This document shows, piece after piece, positions 1-9,346 of a DNA stretch of 46,910 nt. Origin of the DNA: Mycobacterium gordonae (GTDB lineage: Bacteria > Actinomycetota > Actinomycetes > Mycobacteriales > Mycobacteriaceae); assembly GCF_002101675.1 (NCBI RefSeq), contig NZ_LQOY01000067.1, positions 1-46,910 on the forward strand. Direction: 5' to 3'. The position numbers and the translations under genes are program-made. Positions within the stretch are counted from its first letter, which is position 1. Every line of letters starts with the position of its first letter. Under the pieces are notes generated by a model that saw only the letters and a list, made by a program, of their open reading frames with translations, searched no databases and had not been told where the DNA came from.

Positions 1-2594
1 CTACCTGCTGCCCCGGCAAGATGACCCGCAGTCGGCGACCACCGACCGGTTCCCGGCGGCCTCACCGCACTACTAAGCCATCACCGCTATCGCCGCCCAG
101 TCCTTTAGCGGCACATCCACGACGGTCCGCGTAACCGGCCCTCCCGCGACGTTCAGCGATCAAATCGATTCGGCTGAGCAGGATTTGATTGTCATCTCCG
201 TCGTGACCGCCGGGCTGATAGCGCTGATCTTGCTGGTCATCTACAGGTCACTGTTTACCGCGTTGCTGCCTCTGTTGGTTATCGGGGTCAGCCTTGCGGT
301 AGGGCGCGGAGTGCTCTCGGCGCTGGGCGAAGCGGGAATGCCGGTGTCGCGATTCACCATCGCGTTCATGACGGCGATTCTGTTGGGCGCCGGCACCGAT
401 TATTCGGCATTTTTGATCAGCCGGTATCACGAGCAGCGCCGCCAGGACGTCTCGGCTGACCTCGCGGTGATCAACGCAACCGCCACCATCGGCCGGGTGA
501 TCCTGGCCTCCGCCGCGACTGTGGCGTTTGCATTTCTGGCCATGGTTCTTTGCAAAGCTGAGCGTTTTTGGCGCGCTGGGCCCAGCGTGCGCGATAGCCG
601 TCTTCGTCGGAGTCGCGGCCACCGTGACATTGTTCCCTCCGGTATTGGCGCTGGCCGCCAAACGGCGGCATTGGCGAACCCAAAGCCGACCGCACACGCC
701 GCTACTGGAACTGGATCGCCGTGGCCGTAGTCCGCCGACCCACCCCACTGCTGGCCGCCAGCCTGGCCCTTGTATTAGGGCTAGCGGCTGTCGCGCTGAC
801 CATGCGCATGAGCTACGACGACCGCCAAGGAGAGCCGGACACAACCGCCAGCAACGAAGGTTATCACCTGCTGGACAGGCACTTTCGCAAAGATATCGTC
901 ATCACCCAGTTCATGGTCGTGGAATCACGGACCGATATGCACACCGGTAAAGGCCTGGCCGACCTGGATGAGATGGCGTCTCGCGTGTCGCAATTGCCGG
1001 GCGTCACCAAAGTATCCGGCGTCACCCGGCCCACCGGGGCACGACTCGATCAGGCACAGCTCTCTTGGCAAAACGTCCAGATCGGCAACAAGATGGCCGA
1101 TGCCGTCGCCAAAGGAGACGCCCACAAGACCGATCTCACCAAACTCACCGGCGGTGCCGACCAACTCGCCAGCGGCCTGGCGCAACTTGACACCACCCTT
1201 CGCACAGCGTTGACTCCGCTGACCGGTATCCTTAACCAAGCCCAGTCCAGCGGCTCGCAATTTCAGCGCTTTCGCCCTCTGCTGCAGCAACTTTCGACTA
1301 CCACACCGACCATCGACCAAGCTATCCGAGCCGGACCTGGGCTACGTCAAGAAGCTCAACAAGCTCAGAATGCGATCGCCACGATCGACCCGCTGGTCGG
1401 TGCGCTCAACACCTCCCCCTGGTTTGCCTCCACACCCGAGTGCACCCAGATCCGCGACCAGGTACGGATTCTGGTGACCTTGCGCGATGGCGGCTTTTTC
1501 AGCCAGCTCGCCAACCTCGGCGACATGTACCAGCCGGGCGGCGATACTGCGGGGGGCACCATGGCAGACCTGCAGAACACGGTCACCTCGCTGAACAAGG
1601 CGTTCGGAGCGCTCGGCGACCCCGCCGACATGGCCGGCAACATCCGCCGCCTCCAAAACGGCATCAGCCAGCTCGCATCGGGCGCACAAGCCCTAGCCAC
1701 CGGTGTGCATACCCTTGCCGACAGCAACATCGAAATGTTGTCCGGCATGAGTCAGATCGCCACCCAACTACAGAATTCCGCGCGGTCCAGCGCCGGTTCG
1801 GACAACTCCAGCGGCTTTTGCCTCCCGGCTAACGCCTTCGAGAATCGCCAGTTCTCCGATGTGGCAAAGCACTTCCTGTCCGCTGACGGCAAGACCGCAC
1901 GCTTCGCCATCGAATCCAGCTACAACCCCTACAGCAGCGAAGCGATGGATCTCGCTCAGAAGATCACCCAAGTTGCCGATGCTGCACGCCCAACACCTCC
2001 TTGGCCAACGCCAAAATATCGATGGCCGGATTCCCCGCCGTCAACTCCGATATCCAGCGCCTTCTGTCGGCCGACTTCCATCTGCTGGCCATTGCCACGC
2101 TCGTCATCGTCGGACTGATCCTCGTCGTTCTCCTGCGCGCCTTGGTGGCCCCGCTCTACCTGCTCGGTACGGTCGTGCTCAACTACGCAGCCGCACTGGG
2201 CATCGGGACGCTCGTTTTCCAATACGGCCTCGGTAAGAAAATCGCTTGGCTGGTACCGCTTTTGGCGTTCATCATCTTGATCGCGGTGGGCGCCGACTAC
2301 AACATGCTGCTGATCTCGCGGTTACGCGAGGAATCCGCTCACAACATCCGCGTCGGCGTACTGCGCACGGTCGCAAACACCGGCTCAGTCATCACTTCCG
2401 CCGGGCTCATCTACGCGGCCAGCATGTTCGGCCTTATGGTCGGTTCGGTCGCGATCATGATCCAAGCCGGGCTCATCATCGGCTGTGGCCTACTACTCGA
2501 CACCTTTGTTGTCCGCACTCTCACGGTTCCCGCGATCGCCACATTGCTCCGTGAGACCAGCTGGTGGCCGCAACGTAAACGTGAGGACGCTTGA
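1..2594 (+). pseudogene. mmpL: MmpL-family RND lipid transporter, decayed and 5'-truncated by the window edge
   Basis: Intact relatives are inner-membrane exporters of lipids and siderophores. The recognisable protein is spread over three frames. Frame 2 is used from position 2, with a TAA at 74-76, and carries the first transmembrane cluster (GAGTDYSAFLISRYHEQRR). It shifts to frame 0 near 550 (FAKLSVFGALGPACAIAVF), to frame 1 near 665, and back to frame 0 near 1985. Frame 0 then carries the last membrane cluster (AVGADYNMLLISRLREES) up to the TGA at 2592-2594. The two GADY motifs are the paired RND membrane signatures, and the middle part is the periplasmic, coiled-coil-rich loop. One stop plus three frameshifts exclude a working transporter unless they are sequencing errors. 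Several shorter ORFs here are pieces of this one gene. Confidence 0.88.
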
Positions 2595-2625
2595 AACTCT
2601 TGCATTTTGACTAAAATACCGACGA

Positions 2626-3229
2626 TTACGCACCTTCATCTGAGTCATGAGCGGTGTTGGGTCCAGCGAAGCGGACGAGCTGGTCAAGAAGCTCTCCGAA
2701 ACCGGCGATGTCGCCGTGGGCGGCGAAGTGTTCGGGTTCTACCGTGATGAAAACCGCTGTTGCGGTGAAACGAATGACGCCATCTTCACCGACCCCCTCG
2801 CCAGTGTAAGGCACGTCCTTGCCGCACGCTGATACGTGCGCTAATGCGGTGGGGCTGGTGTAGCGGAACCGGCGCTAGATACTCGATCGCGAGATTGCGC
2901 GTGACCGCAGGCGTGCCGGCGATCCACAGGGTGAAGCCCAAAAGGTCGTCGCACGCCGCCGCGATAGCCCCGCCGTGCGCCAAGCCGGGCGCACCGATAT
3001 GACGCTCATCGAATGCCACATCGGCATATACCTCATCGTCCAGACGATAGACCTCTAGCTGCAGGCCACTGGAATTCTCGGGTCCCGCAACCCATACAGG
3101 TAGGCGTGTGTGACGGCAGGCGTTGCGGTTCAGTTGAATTTGGAGCATCCAAGGTTGCGGCCTCGTTTCCGGTTGGACGTGTTCGATAACTTCGGCCATT
3201 GCGGCCTTAAACGACGAGAAATCCCGCAT
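2626..3229 (-). pseudogene. PaaI-type hotdog thioesterase, frameshifted near its 3' end
   Basis: The first 140 or so residues read as a hotdog-fold acyl-CoA thioesterase. The helix motif LAHGGAIAAACDDLLG lies at about residues 82-97, followed by the beta strands ending AIEYLAPVPLH. Near 2805-2815 the frame breaks. The expected end (GEGVGEDGVIRFTATAVF through FGELLDQLVRF) is in another frame down to 2626. A single-base indel therefore separates the two parts. The family hydrolyses acyl-CoA thioesters, often aromatic or medium-chain. The gene lies downstream of the carboxymuconolactone-decarboxylase-family gene on the same strand. If the shift is real, the product lacks its last strand. Confidence 0.7.
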
Positions 3230-3382
3230 TAAGGTGCCGAACGCAGCAACTTGGCGTATGCCGACCTGGCAAAGTGCAGCTCATGGTCACGGCGAGCCGC
3301 GCCGGGCGATCCAAGCGCCAGTACGGTCCGCTTCGGCGCGATACCGTTAGCACGGTACCGCAGGCATTTTGGACACGCTGCG

Positions 3383-3952
3383 TCACGATGGTCGAACACC
3401 GTCAGGGGGCCATTCGTCGACGCCGTCTTCGAGCGGCACATCCAGAGATCGCAGGAGCGCAGAAAAGAGTCGCCAGTTGCCAATCGCCGCGACAAGTTCT
3501 ACAAGGAGCCCCGGGTCTGCTTGCAACGCATCTCGGCACACAGCCCACGTGCCATCCGAGATGGTGCCGTCACGCAGTGTCTCATCGGTCGCCGCAAGTA
3601 CAGCACGTTCGGCATCGCCAAAGTGGTTAGCATTCTGCCAATCTCGCACCGCGAGCAGGTCACGCTCGGACACGTCGAGCATTCGTGCGAGTCGCCAATG
3701 TTGCGTCCATTCATAGACCGAGCCGGTGACCCAGCCGATTCGCATGATGATCAGCTCTCGCAGCCGCGCGTCGAGGTCCCCGGTCCACAGCAACGCCTCC
3801 AGCAGTCCGTTCAAGGCCATTGCCACACTAGGCTGGTGAAGCGCGATTCGGAATATCGACAACTCCGCTATGGCTTCGGGGATGCCACATTGAGCAGCGC
3901 GCCGGCGCGCGTCTGTCAGGCCGAGCATTTCGACGCGGTTTCCACTGCCCAC
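3383..3952 (-). CDS. Carboxymuconolactone decarboxylase (CMD/AhpD-like) family protein
   Basis: The 189-residue all-helical protein has the pattern of mycobacterial CMD-family proteins: ALLWTGDLDARLRELIIMRIGWV, then TGSVYEWTQHWRLARM, with a late tryptophan-rich helix (GNWRLFSALLRSLDVPLED). The classic CxxC of AhpD is absent: the usual Cys-x-x-Cys-x-x-His position reads EWTQH, so a thiol peroxidase role is unlikely. The start is GTG at 3952, with AAGGA a few bases upstream. The IS110-family insertion begins only tens of bases upstream, so this gene has probably lost its native promoter or its coupling to the alcohol dehydrogenase operon. Confidence 0.75.
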   Translation of the reverse strand: MGSGNRVEMLGLTDARRRAAQCGIPEAIAELSIFRIALHQPSVAMALNGLLEALLWTGDLDARLRELIIMRIGWVTGSVYEWTQHWRLARMLDVSERDLLAVRDWQNANHFGDAERAVLAATDETLRDGTISDGTWAVCRDALQADPGLLVELVAAIGNWRLFSALLRSLDVPLEDGVDEWPPDGVRPS

Positions 3953-4198
3953 AGTCGGTCCTTAAGTTCGTAGGTGCAGTTACTTCGTGTTGTTACGTTG
4001 TGCTGTGACCCGGGTGGGTCGGGTGAGGCGGCATGTCGGTTGCCGGCCTGGTGGTGCGGCTTGAAAGGACTGGCCGCCCGGCCTTCCTGGACTTCCTCGG
4101 GCCGCTGATTGAGATCTGCGACGTGATCGCTTGTTTAAGGAAATGCTGGCGGGGTTGTCCGTGGGGATCGTGTTGGCAGACAAGCGGATAGGAGATCG

Positions 4199-5407
4199 AT
4201 GGCAGCGGGCCAGTTGTGGGCTGGGGTTGATGTCGGCAAGGAACATCACTGGGTGTGCGTGGTCGACAACAGCGGCACGGTGGTGTTGTCGCGCAGACTC
4301 GGCAACGAGGAGCAACCGATCCGTGCGCTGATCGGCGAGATTGACTCGTTGGCTGATCAGGTTGCCTGGACGGTGGACCTGACCACGGTGTATGCCGCCC
4401 TGTTGTTGACCGTGTTGGCTGATGCCGGCAAGTCGGTGCGCTACCTGGCGGGCCGTGCGGTCTGGCAAGCCTCGGCGGTCTATCGAGGTGGTGAAGCCAA
4501 GACCGACGCCAAAGACGCCCGGGTGATCGCTGATCAGTCGCGGATGCGCGGCGATGACTTGCCACTGCTGCATCCCGACGACGATCTGATCACCGAACTG
4601 CGGCTGCTCACCGCTCATCGCGCCGACCTGGTCGCTGACCGCACCCGCACGATCAACCGACTGCGCCAACAACTCGTTGCGGTGTGTCCGGCGCTGGAGC
4701 GGGCCGCCCAGCTCAGCGCTGACCGGGGCTGGGTAGTGCTGCTGGCGCGCTACCAGCGCCCCAAAGCCATCCGCCAGACCGGTATTTCGCGGCTGACCCG
4801 GATCCTGGCCGACGCCGGAGTGCGTAATGCCGCGGCCATTGCGGCGGCTGCGGTGGCGGCCGCCAAAACTCAAACGGTCCGACTGCCCGGCGAACAAGTG
4901 GCCGCCGGACTGATCGCTGATCTGGCGCAGGGGGTGATTGCCCTCGATGACCGCATCAAGACCACCGATGCCGACATCGAGGACCGATTTCGCCGCCATC
5001 CACTGGCCGAAGTGATCACCAGCATCCCAGGCATGGGATTTCGGCTCGGTGCTGAATTCCTGGCCGCCGTCGGCGATCCCGAACTGATCGGCTCGGCCGA
5101 CCAGCTCGCCGCCTGGGCCGGGCTCGCACCGGTATCTCGAGATTCGGGAAAACGCACCGGACGACTGCACACCCCCAAGCGCTACAGCCGCCGGCTGCGC
5201 CGGGTGATGTACATGTCCGCACTGACCGCCATCCGCTGCGACCCGGCCTCCCGCGCCTACTACCAACGCAAACGAAACCAAGGCAAACGACCCATCCCAG
5301 CCACCATCTGCCTGGCCCGACGCCGCACCAACGTCCTCTACGCACTCATCCGCGACAACCGCACCTGGCAACCCGACTCACCCCCGATCACTCAGTCGGC
5401 GGCTTGA
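4199..5407 (+). CDS. IS110-family transposase (mycobacterial IS900/IS1110-like)
   Basis: The 402-residue DEDD transposase looks intact. The N-terminal RuvC-like domain begins with GVDVGKEHHWVCVVD and includes TDAKDARVIADQSR. The C-terminal transposase_20 domain contains ITSIPGMGFRLGAEFLAAVGD and the helix with LAAWAGLAPVSRDSG. AGGAG at 4190-4194 sits five bases before the ATG. IS110-family elements lack long terminal inverted repeats, so the ends cannot be fixed by eye; the element must lie between about 3960 and 5449. Non-coding sequence at 3953-4198 is probably its left end, which in this family can encode a guide RNA. It separates the minus-strand dehydrogenase from the CMD-family gene. 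Confidence 0.9.
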   Translation: MAAGQLWAGVDVGKEHHWVCVVDNSGTVVLSRRLGNEEQPIRALIGEIDSLADQVAWTVDLTTVYAALLLTVLADAGKSVRYLAGRAVWQASAVYRGGEAKTDAKDARVIADQSRMRGDDLPLLHPDDDLITELRLLTAHRADLVADRTRTINRLRQQLVAVCPALERAAQLSADRGWVVLLARYQRPKAIRQTGISRLTRILADAGVRNAAAIAAAAVAAAKTQTVRLPGEQVAAGLIADLAQGVIALDDRIKTTDADIEDRFRRHPLAEVITSIPGMGFRLGAEFLAAVGDPELIGSADQLAAWAGLAPVSRDSGKRTGRLHTPKRYSRRLRRVMYMSALTAIRCDPASRAYYQRKRNQGKRPIPATICLARRRTNVLYALIRDNRTWQPDSPPITQSAA

Positions 5408-5449
5408 CATCGTCATTGAGAGTCCTTTCAGTTGGGCACTGCTGGCACG

Positions 5450-6547
5450 TCAGGCCATCGGTACGAAGACGTTGTGCAAGGCCGGAATCGTGCCCGGCTC
5501 GCCATCGGCTAAGACGTCGAGTAATCGTGGTAGGCCCGCGAAACCGGCGACGTCCCGGGATAGTTCATCGAAGGGCCAACGCCCAGAGACGAGCAATTCG
5601 ATCGCGCTCTGATAGGCGGGGTAATCGACCCCCAGCGAGCCGAGGACGCGTAGTTCTTTGAAAACGAGGAGGTCTGGCTCGAAGCCTGGTGCTCCGCCGC
5701 CGCCGCGGGTGCCGGCGATCACCACGCGTCCGCCTGGTCGAGCAAGTGCGACGGCGTCAGCGAATGCACCTGGCGCTTTGGCGGTGACGTCGACGACGAC
5801 GTCTGCGAGTTGACCGGTCGCTCGTTGCAGGGCCTTGACCGGGTCTTCACGGGTCACGTCAATGGTCAGGTCCACGCCGAACTTGGACGCTGCGGCTAAC
5901 CGTGGTCGATCGCGTGGTCCGAGTCCGGTCATAGCGACGAATGCCGCTCCGGATTCCTTCGCTGCTACGGCCGAGCAGATGCCGCGGATGCCTGGCCCCA
6001 GGACTGCGACGACGTCGCCTGACGCGGTCTCCGGCAGCGTGGCAGCCCATTTGATTCCCGCGCCCAGCGGGTTGAACAACGTAGCGACAATCGGGTCGAG
6101 TCTGTCTGGAATCGACAACAGCATGGAATCGAAGGGCAGATGCAGGTGCGTTGCGTACCCTCCCCACAGGCCGGGATCGATGTTTACGTCGACGAAGCCG
6201 AACATCGTGGCCAGTCCGTTGCGCGAGCACCTGCGATACTCACCTCGGCGGCACGCGTCGCACTCCCGGCACGATCGAAAAACCTCGACCGCAACCCGAT
6301 CACCTGCCGACACACCCCAACGCGCGCTTGCGGCGTCACCGACTGCCTCAACGACACCGACGATTTCATGTCCCGGGACGAAGGCGAAGCCCGCTGGTAG
6401 GTGACCGCTGTACTGCTCGTGATCGGTTCCGCAGAGCCCGCACGCCTCGATCCGAAGGACTCCGGAGTGGCCGTCGACGGGCGGTACCGCAAGAGTGCGC
6501 CGCTCGAGGGCGCGCGGCTTGGTCAGCACGAGCGCATCGGCCTTCAT
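5450..6547 (-). CDS. Zinc-dependent alcohol dehydrogenase (MDR superfamily)
   Basis: This 365-residue medium-chain dehydrogenase likely oxidises an alcohol with NAD(P). It has the catalytic-zinc motif CGLCGTD at about residues 37-43 and GHEIVG near 60. The structural-zinc cysteine cluster is CRECDACRRGEYRRC at about 93-107. A Rossmann segment follows (VVAVLGPGIRGICSAVAAKE). The glycine pattern GPGIRG differs slightly from the usual GxGxxG. Its ATG overlaps the stop of the thiolase-like gene (ATGA), so the two are probably translationally coupled. Pairing with a thiolase-like protein and a thioesterase points to breakdown of a fatty, aromatic or sterol-side-chain alcohol; the substrate is unknown. 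The gene appears intact. Confidence 0.88.
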   Translation of the reverse strand: MKADALVLTKPRALERRTLAVPPVDGHSGVLRIEACGLCGTDHEQYSGHLPAGFAFVPGHEIVGVVEAVGDAASARWGVSAGDRVAVEVFRSCRECDACRRGEYRRCSRNGLATMFGFVDVNIDPGLWGGYATHLHLPFDSMLLSIPDRLDPIVATLFNPLGAGIKWAATLPETASGDVVAVLGPGIRGICSAVAAKESGAAFVAMTGLGPRDRPRLAAASKFGVDLTIDVTREDPVKALQRATGQLADVVVDVTAKAPGAFADAVALARPGGRVVIAGTRGGGGAPGFEPDLLVFKELRVLGSLGVDYPAYQSAIELLVSGRWPFDELSRDVAGFAGLPRLLDVLADGEPGTIPALHNVFVPMA

Positions 6548-8037
6548 GGCAGTTCGAATTCGACGCGCTGATCAGCGGGCCGCACAGTTACCTGACGTCC
6601 GACCATCATCTCTTTTGACATTTCCTTCGCCACCTTCGCATCGTCGTTGCGAGCCGCGACGCGCCGGCCGTCGGGTAGACGCGCGAGAACAGGCACCCAC
6701 GAAGGGCCAACGTCGCGGTCGTGTACCACCGTGTAGCCGTCGATCGTTGCCCTACCGGATGTGTCGGCGGCAGAAGCGACTGGAACCGCAGTCGCATCAA
6801 TCGCGGCCTGCGCTTCCGCCATGTCCGGTGTCTGCCACCCAGTCGGCGGCGGCGTCGCCGACCATAGGCCCAACGAGTGCTTCGTGATGTACCAACCTAA
6901 TCCGGAAACCAGTCCTAGGGCGTCCGGTTCGCTTCGGCAGCGTCGAACCATCTCCACAATCGAGTGGCTGACATAGTTGTTACCCGGTCCTCCGTGGTAG
7001 GGCAATCCACCGGTCACCGTGAACCCGCGTGGATCCGCTGGATCGAGATCGAGCGCCTCGATCGCAACTTCGACCGCGGAAGGGAAGCAGGAGTACAAAT
7101 CGAACCATCCGATGTCATCGGCGGAAAGGTCGCAGGCAGCTAGGAGCGCCCGTCCGACAGCGCGAATTCCCGCGGACCGACTGAGATCGGGCCGCTGAAC
7201 CGGAAAGTACACGTCGTTGCAAGTGGCCGCGCACCATGGGAAAACCCATCGGTCACGAGGAACACCGATTTCGTCGGCGACTTCGGCAGCCATCATGACG
7301 AAGGCGGCTGCCATATCGACGGTGATAATGCTGTTGAGCATCTTGGGATATGGCTCGCACACCATCCGGTTAGTTGGCGAGACCGAGCTGAGCTCACTGG
7401 CAGTGCGCGCGCGCGGAAACCATGCCTGGCCGGGATGCCTCGATGCTTCGAGCGTGAAGGGGGCCATCAGGTTTCCCAGCCAGCGACGCTGCTCATCGAA
7501 GGTCCGGCCCGATCGAGCCGCAATCGCCGATTCGAAGACCGGGTACACCTGGTGCGGCCAACGCAGTCCAGCACACATCTCGGCCGCGCTCAGACCGGGG
7601 CGAGTATCGCCAAGTGACTCATCCCGGCCCTCAACGGGTTTCGGGTCTCGTCGCACCTGACCCGATCCAACCCTACGAGCTGACGCGCCGCTCTCCGCTC
7701 CGACGACTAACACCGCGTCGCTGACACCGCGCGCGATGCGGGCGCCGAGCACCTCAACGAGGTACTGAGGCGTATTACCGCCAACCGGACAACTGATGCG
7801 CCGTATTGGCGCCAGCCCAGCCGCTTCGGCAATCCTCGTCGCAGGATTGTCACGCGGAATCATCAAGATTCCGGGCGTCGCCACCATATCGATTCGATGC
7901 CCGATAGCAGCGCCCGAGTCCTGCAATGCTCGACGCACGGCCTCGGAAGCCAAATCGATGGGGTCAACGACACCGTCGTCGCGGTGCGTGATCTCACCAA
8001 CTGCGACGACGACCGGAGTGCGGCGTGGAATCGGCAA
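6544..8037 (-). CDS. Thiolase-like protein with added C-terminal domain (TLP1/SCP2-thiolase group)
   Basis: The 497-residue protein starts RRTPVVVAVGEITHRDD, as thiolase-like type 1 proteins do. It has RRISCPVGGNTPQYLV where true thiolases carry their nucleophilic cysteine, and TGGLPYHGGPGNNYVSHS where they carry the catalytic His region. The last 90 residues or so (from about ATIDGYTVVHDRDVGPSW) form the extra OB-like domain of this family. The canonical thiolase Cys position appears to be Gly or Asn, so condensing or cleaving activity is uncertain. It is first in a minus-strand operon with the zinc dehydrogenase, opposite a TetR gene that probably controls it. Confidence 0.85.
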   Translation of the reverse strand: MPIPRRTPVVVAVGEITHRDDGVVDPIDLASEAVRRALQDSGAAIGHRIDMVATPGILMIPRDNPATRIAEAAGLAPIRRISCPVGGNTPQYLVEVLGARIARGVSDAVLVVGAESGASARRVGSGQVRRDPKPVEGRDESLGDTRPGLSAAEMCAGLRWPHQVYPVFESAIAARSGRTFDEQRRWLGNLMAPFTLEASRHPGQAWFPRARTASELSSVSPTNRMVCEPYPKMLNSIITVDMAAAFVMMAAEVADEIGVPRDRWVFPWCAATCNDVYFPVQRPDLSRSAGIRAVGRALLAACDLSADDIGWFDLYSCFPSAVEVAIEALDLDPADPRGFTVTGGLPYHGGPGNNYVSHSIVEMVRRCRSEPDALGLVSGLGWYITKHSLGLWSATPPPTGWQTPDMAEAQAAIDATAVPVASAADTSGRATIDGYTVVHDRDVGPSWVPVLARLPDGRRVAARNDDAKVAKEMSKEMMVGRQVTVRPADQRVEFELP

Positions 8038-8067
8038 CGGTCAGGCCGCGGTCATCGTCGACGCCTT

Positions 8068-8093
8068 TGCGACATATCTGCGATATTGTCACA
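8068..8093. promoter_or_regulatory. Candidate TetR operator between the divergent tetR and thiolase genes
   Basis: Two 7-base arms, TGCGACA at 8068-8074 and TGTCACA at 8087-8093, form an inverted repeat with one mismatch and a 12-base centre. It lies in the 120-base divergent intergenic region. This is the usual location and size of a TetR-family autoregulatory site controlling both directions. That it is the operator is inference. Confidence 0.45.
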
Positions 8094-8157
8094 TAAGGTG
8101 CTATACGACAACTGCTTCGATCGTCAGCCCACGAACGGCACGGGACGGCATACTTGA

Positions 8158-8805
8158 ATGGTGACGAAAAAATCGTTGCGATGGGGCACGGCGACCGCCG
8201 CGAGCCGCGACATCGCCCGAGACCATCTGCTCGATGCCGCCGCAACGTCCCTCGAGAACAAGGGGCTACCGGGCACCACGATGGAGGACATCGCCAGGCA
8301 GGCCGGGGTGTCCCGCGCCACGGTGTATCGCTACTTTCCGAGTCGTGAATCCGTCATTTCCGGTGTTATCTTGCGGTCAGCCGAACGCTACCTCCGCCGC
8401 ATTAGTGCGCGGATCGCAGCGCATGCCGATTTAGGCTCGGCGATACTGGATTTCGTCGAGGTTACACTCCGTGCGGCCCACCGTGAACCCATAATCGGAT
8501 TGCTATTCGGCAGTGACGACGAACTCGCCGGCGTAGGGCTGGCCAAGGGTACGTCGGTGGCTTTGTTCGAACTCGTCGCCGAGTTCCTTCGCCCTGTCTT
8601 CGCCGCGCACTGGGATCAACTTGAGCGTGGGGTGTCGGTCGACGATGCATCCGAGTGGATACTGCGGGCTATCCTCAGCCTACTCACGGTCGAAGGCCCA
8701 AGGCAGCGCAGCCCGGAGGGCCTCGATGCTTTTCTACGAAGATTCCTGCTTCCTCCTCTGCTCACCACCACCCGGTCTTGCGCTGATGCAACAAGTACGG
8801 AGTAA
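8158..8805 (+). CDS. TetR-family transcriptional regulator
   Basis: The 215-residue protein has a typical N-terminal TetR helix-turn-helix at about residues 20-65: HLLDAAATSLENKG, then TTMEDIARQAGVSRATVYRYFPSRESV. The ligand-binding C-terminal part is unspecific. It is transcribed away from the thiolase/dehydrogenase operon and upstream of a thioesterase and two hydrolases. The simplest reading is that it represses both sides in the absence of a lipid or acyl-CoA ligand. The GTG/ATG-rich start region is ambiguous; the ATG at 8158 is the upstream-most in-frame choice. Confidence 0.9.
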   Translation: MVTKKSLRWGTATAASRDIARDHLLDAAATSLENKGLPGTTMEDIARQAGVSRATVYRYFPSRESVISGVILRSAERYLRRISARIAAHADLGSAILDFVEVTLRAAHREPIIGLLFGSDDELAGVGLAKGTSVALFELVAEFLRPVFAAHWDQLERGVSVDDASEWILRAILSLLTVEGPRQRSPEGLDAFLRRFLLPPLLTTTRSCADATSTE

Positions 8806-8853
8806 TGTCTCGTTAGTGGCAGCAGTATCGGTGAACGACGAGGGGCTCTAGAC

Positions 8854-9294
8854 ATGAAGTTCGAGCAGTTCAGCCAAGAGATTGCCGACGAGTTGCAGAA
8901 TGCGGCGGCAACCGCGGGTGGGCTGTCCAGCTACTTGGGATTTCGGCACACCGAATTCGCCGCGGGACGTCTGGTTGTGGAGATGGATGCTCGGGACGAC
9001 CTGATGACGCCGTTCGGCAACCTGCACGGCGGATGCTTGTCGGCGATGGTAGACCACTGTCTGGGCGTGGTGTTCTATCCGGTTATCCCAGCGGGATCAT
9101 GGGTGGCCACAACGGAATTCAAGCTAAATCTGCTGCAGCCCGTGTCGAGCGGAGTGTGCGTTGCGGTCACCGAGATCATCGCGCTGGGCAAGCGTAGCGG
9201 TGTCGCCAGAATCGATGTCTCCAACGCGGGGCGCGCGGTATGCGCGGCGCAGGGAACCGTGACGGTGGTTAGCCCGAGGGGGTATTCCGGTTGA
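8854..9294 (+). CDS. PaaI-type hotdog thioesterase
   Basis: The 146-residue single-hotdog protein likely hydrolyses acyl-CoA thioesters. The hotdog helix motif NLHGGCLSAMVDHCLGVVFY lies at about residues 56-75. Strands TTEFKLNLLQPVSSG and GTVTVVS follow. It resembles the decayed thioesterase at 2626-3229 only at fold level. It begins 48 bases after the TetR stop and is probably in the same transcript as the alpha/beta hydrolase that follows. Confidence 0.85.
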   Translation: MKFEQFSQEIADELQNAAATAGGLSSYLGFRHTEFAAGRLVVEMDARDDLMTPFGNLHGGCLSAMVDHCLGVVFYPVIPAGSWVATTEFKLNLLQPVSSGVCVAVTEIIALGKRSGVARIDVSNAGRAVCAAQGTVTVVSPRGYSG

Positions 9295-9346
9295 TGGCGA
9301 GACTGAGCACGAGTGCCGTCCGAATTGGCTATCGCGGCCTAATCAA

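Noticed and set aside
2647..2832. Small plus-strand ORF after mmpL
   Set aside because: It is the complement of the frameshifted thioesterase 3' end; no independent support.
3229..3495. Minus-strand ORF between the thioesterase and the CMD-family gene
   Set aside because: It overlaps the CMD-family gene end in another frame and has no family features; the true intergenic gap is about 150 bases.
5016..5371. Long open frames antisense to the IS110 transposase (3980-5371 and others)
   Set aside because: They are high-GC shadow frames with no family resemblance, opposite a complete transposase.
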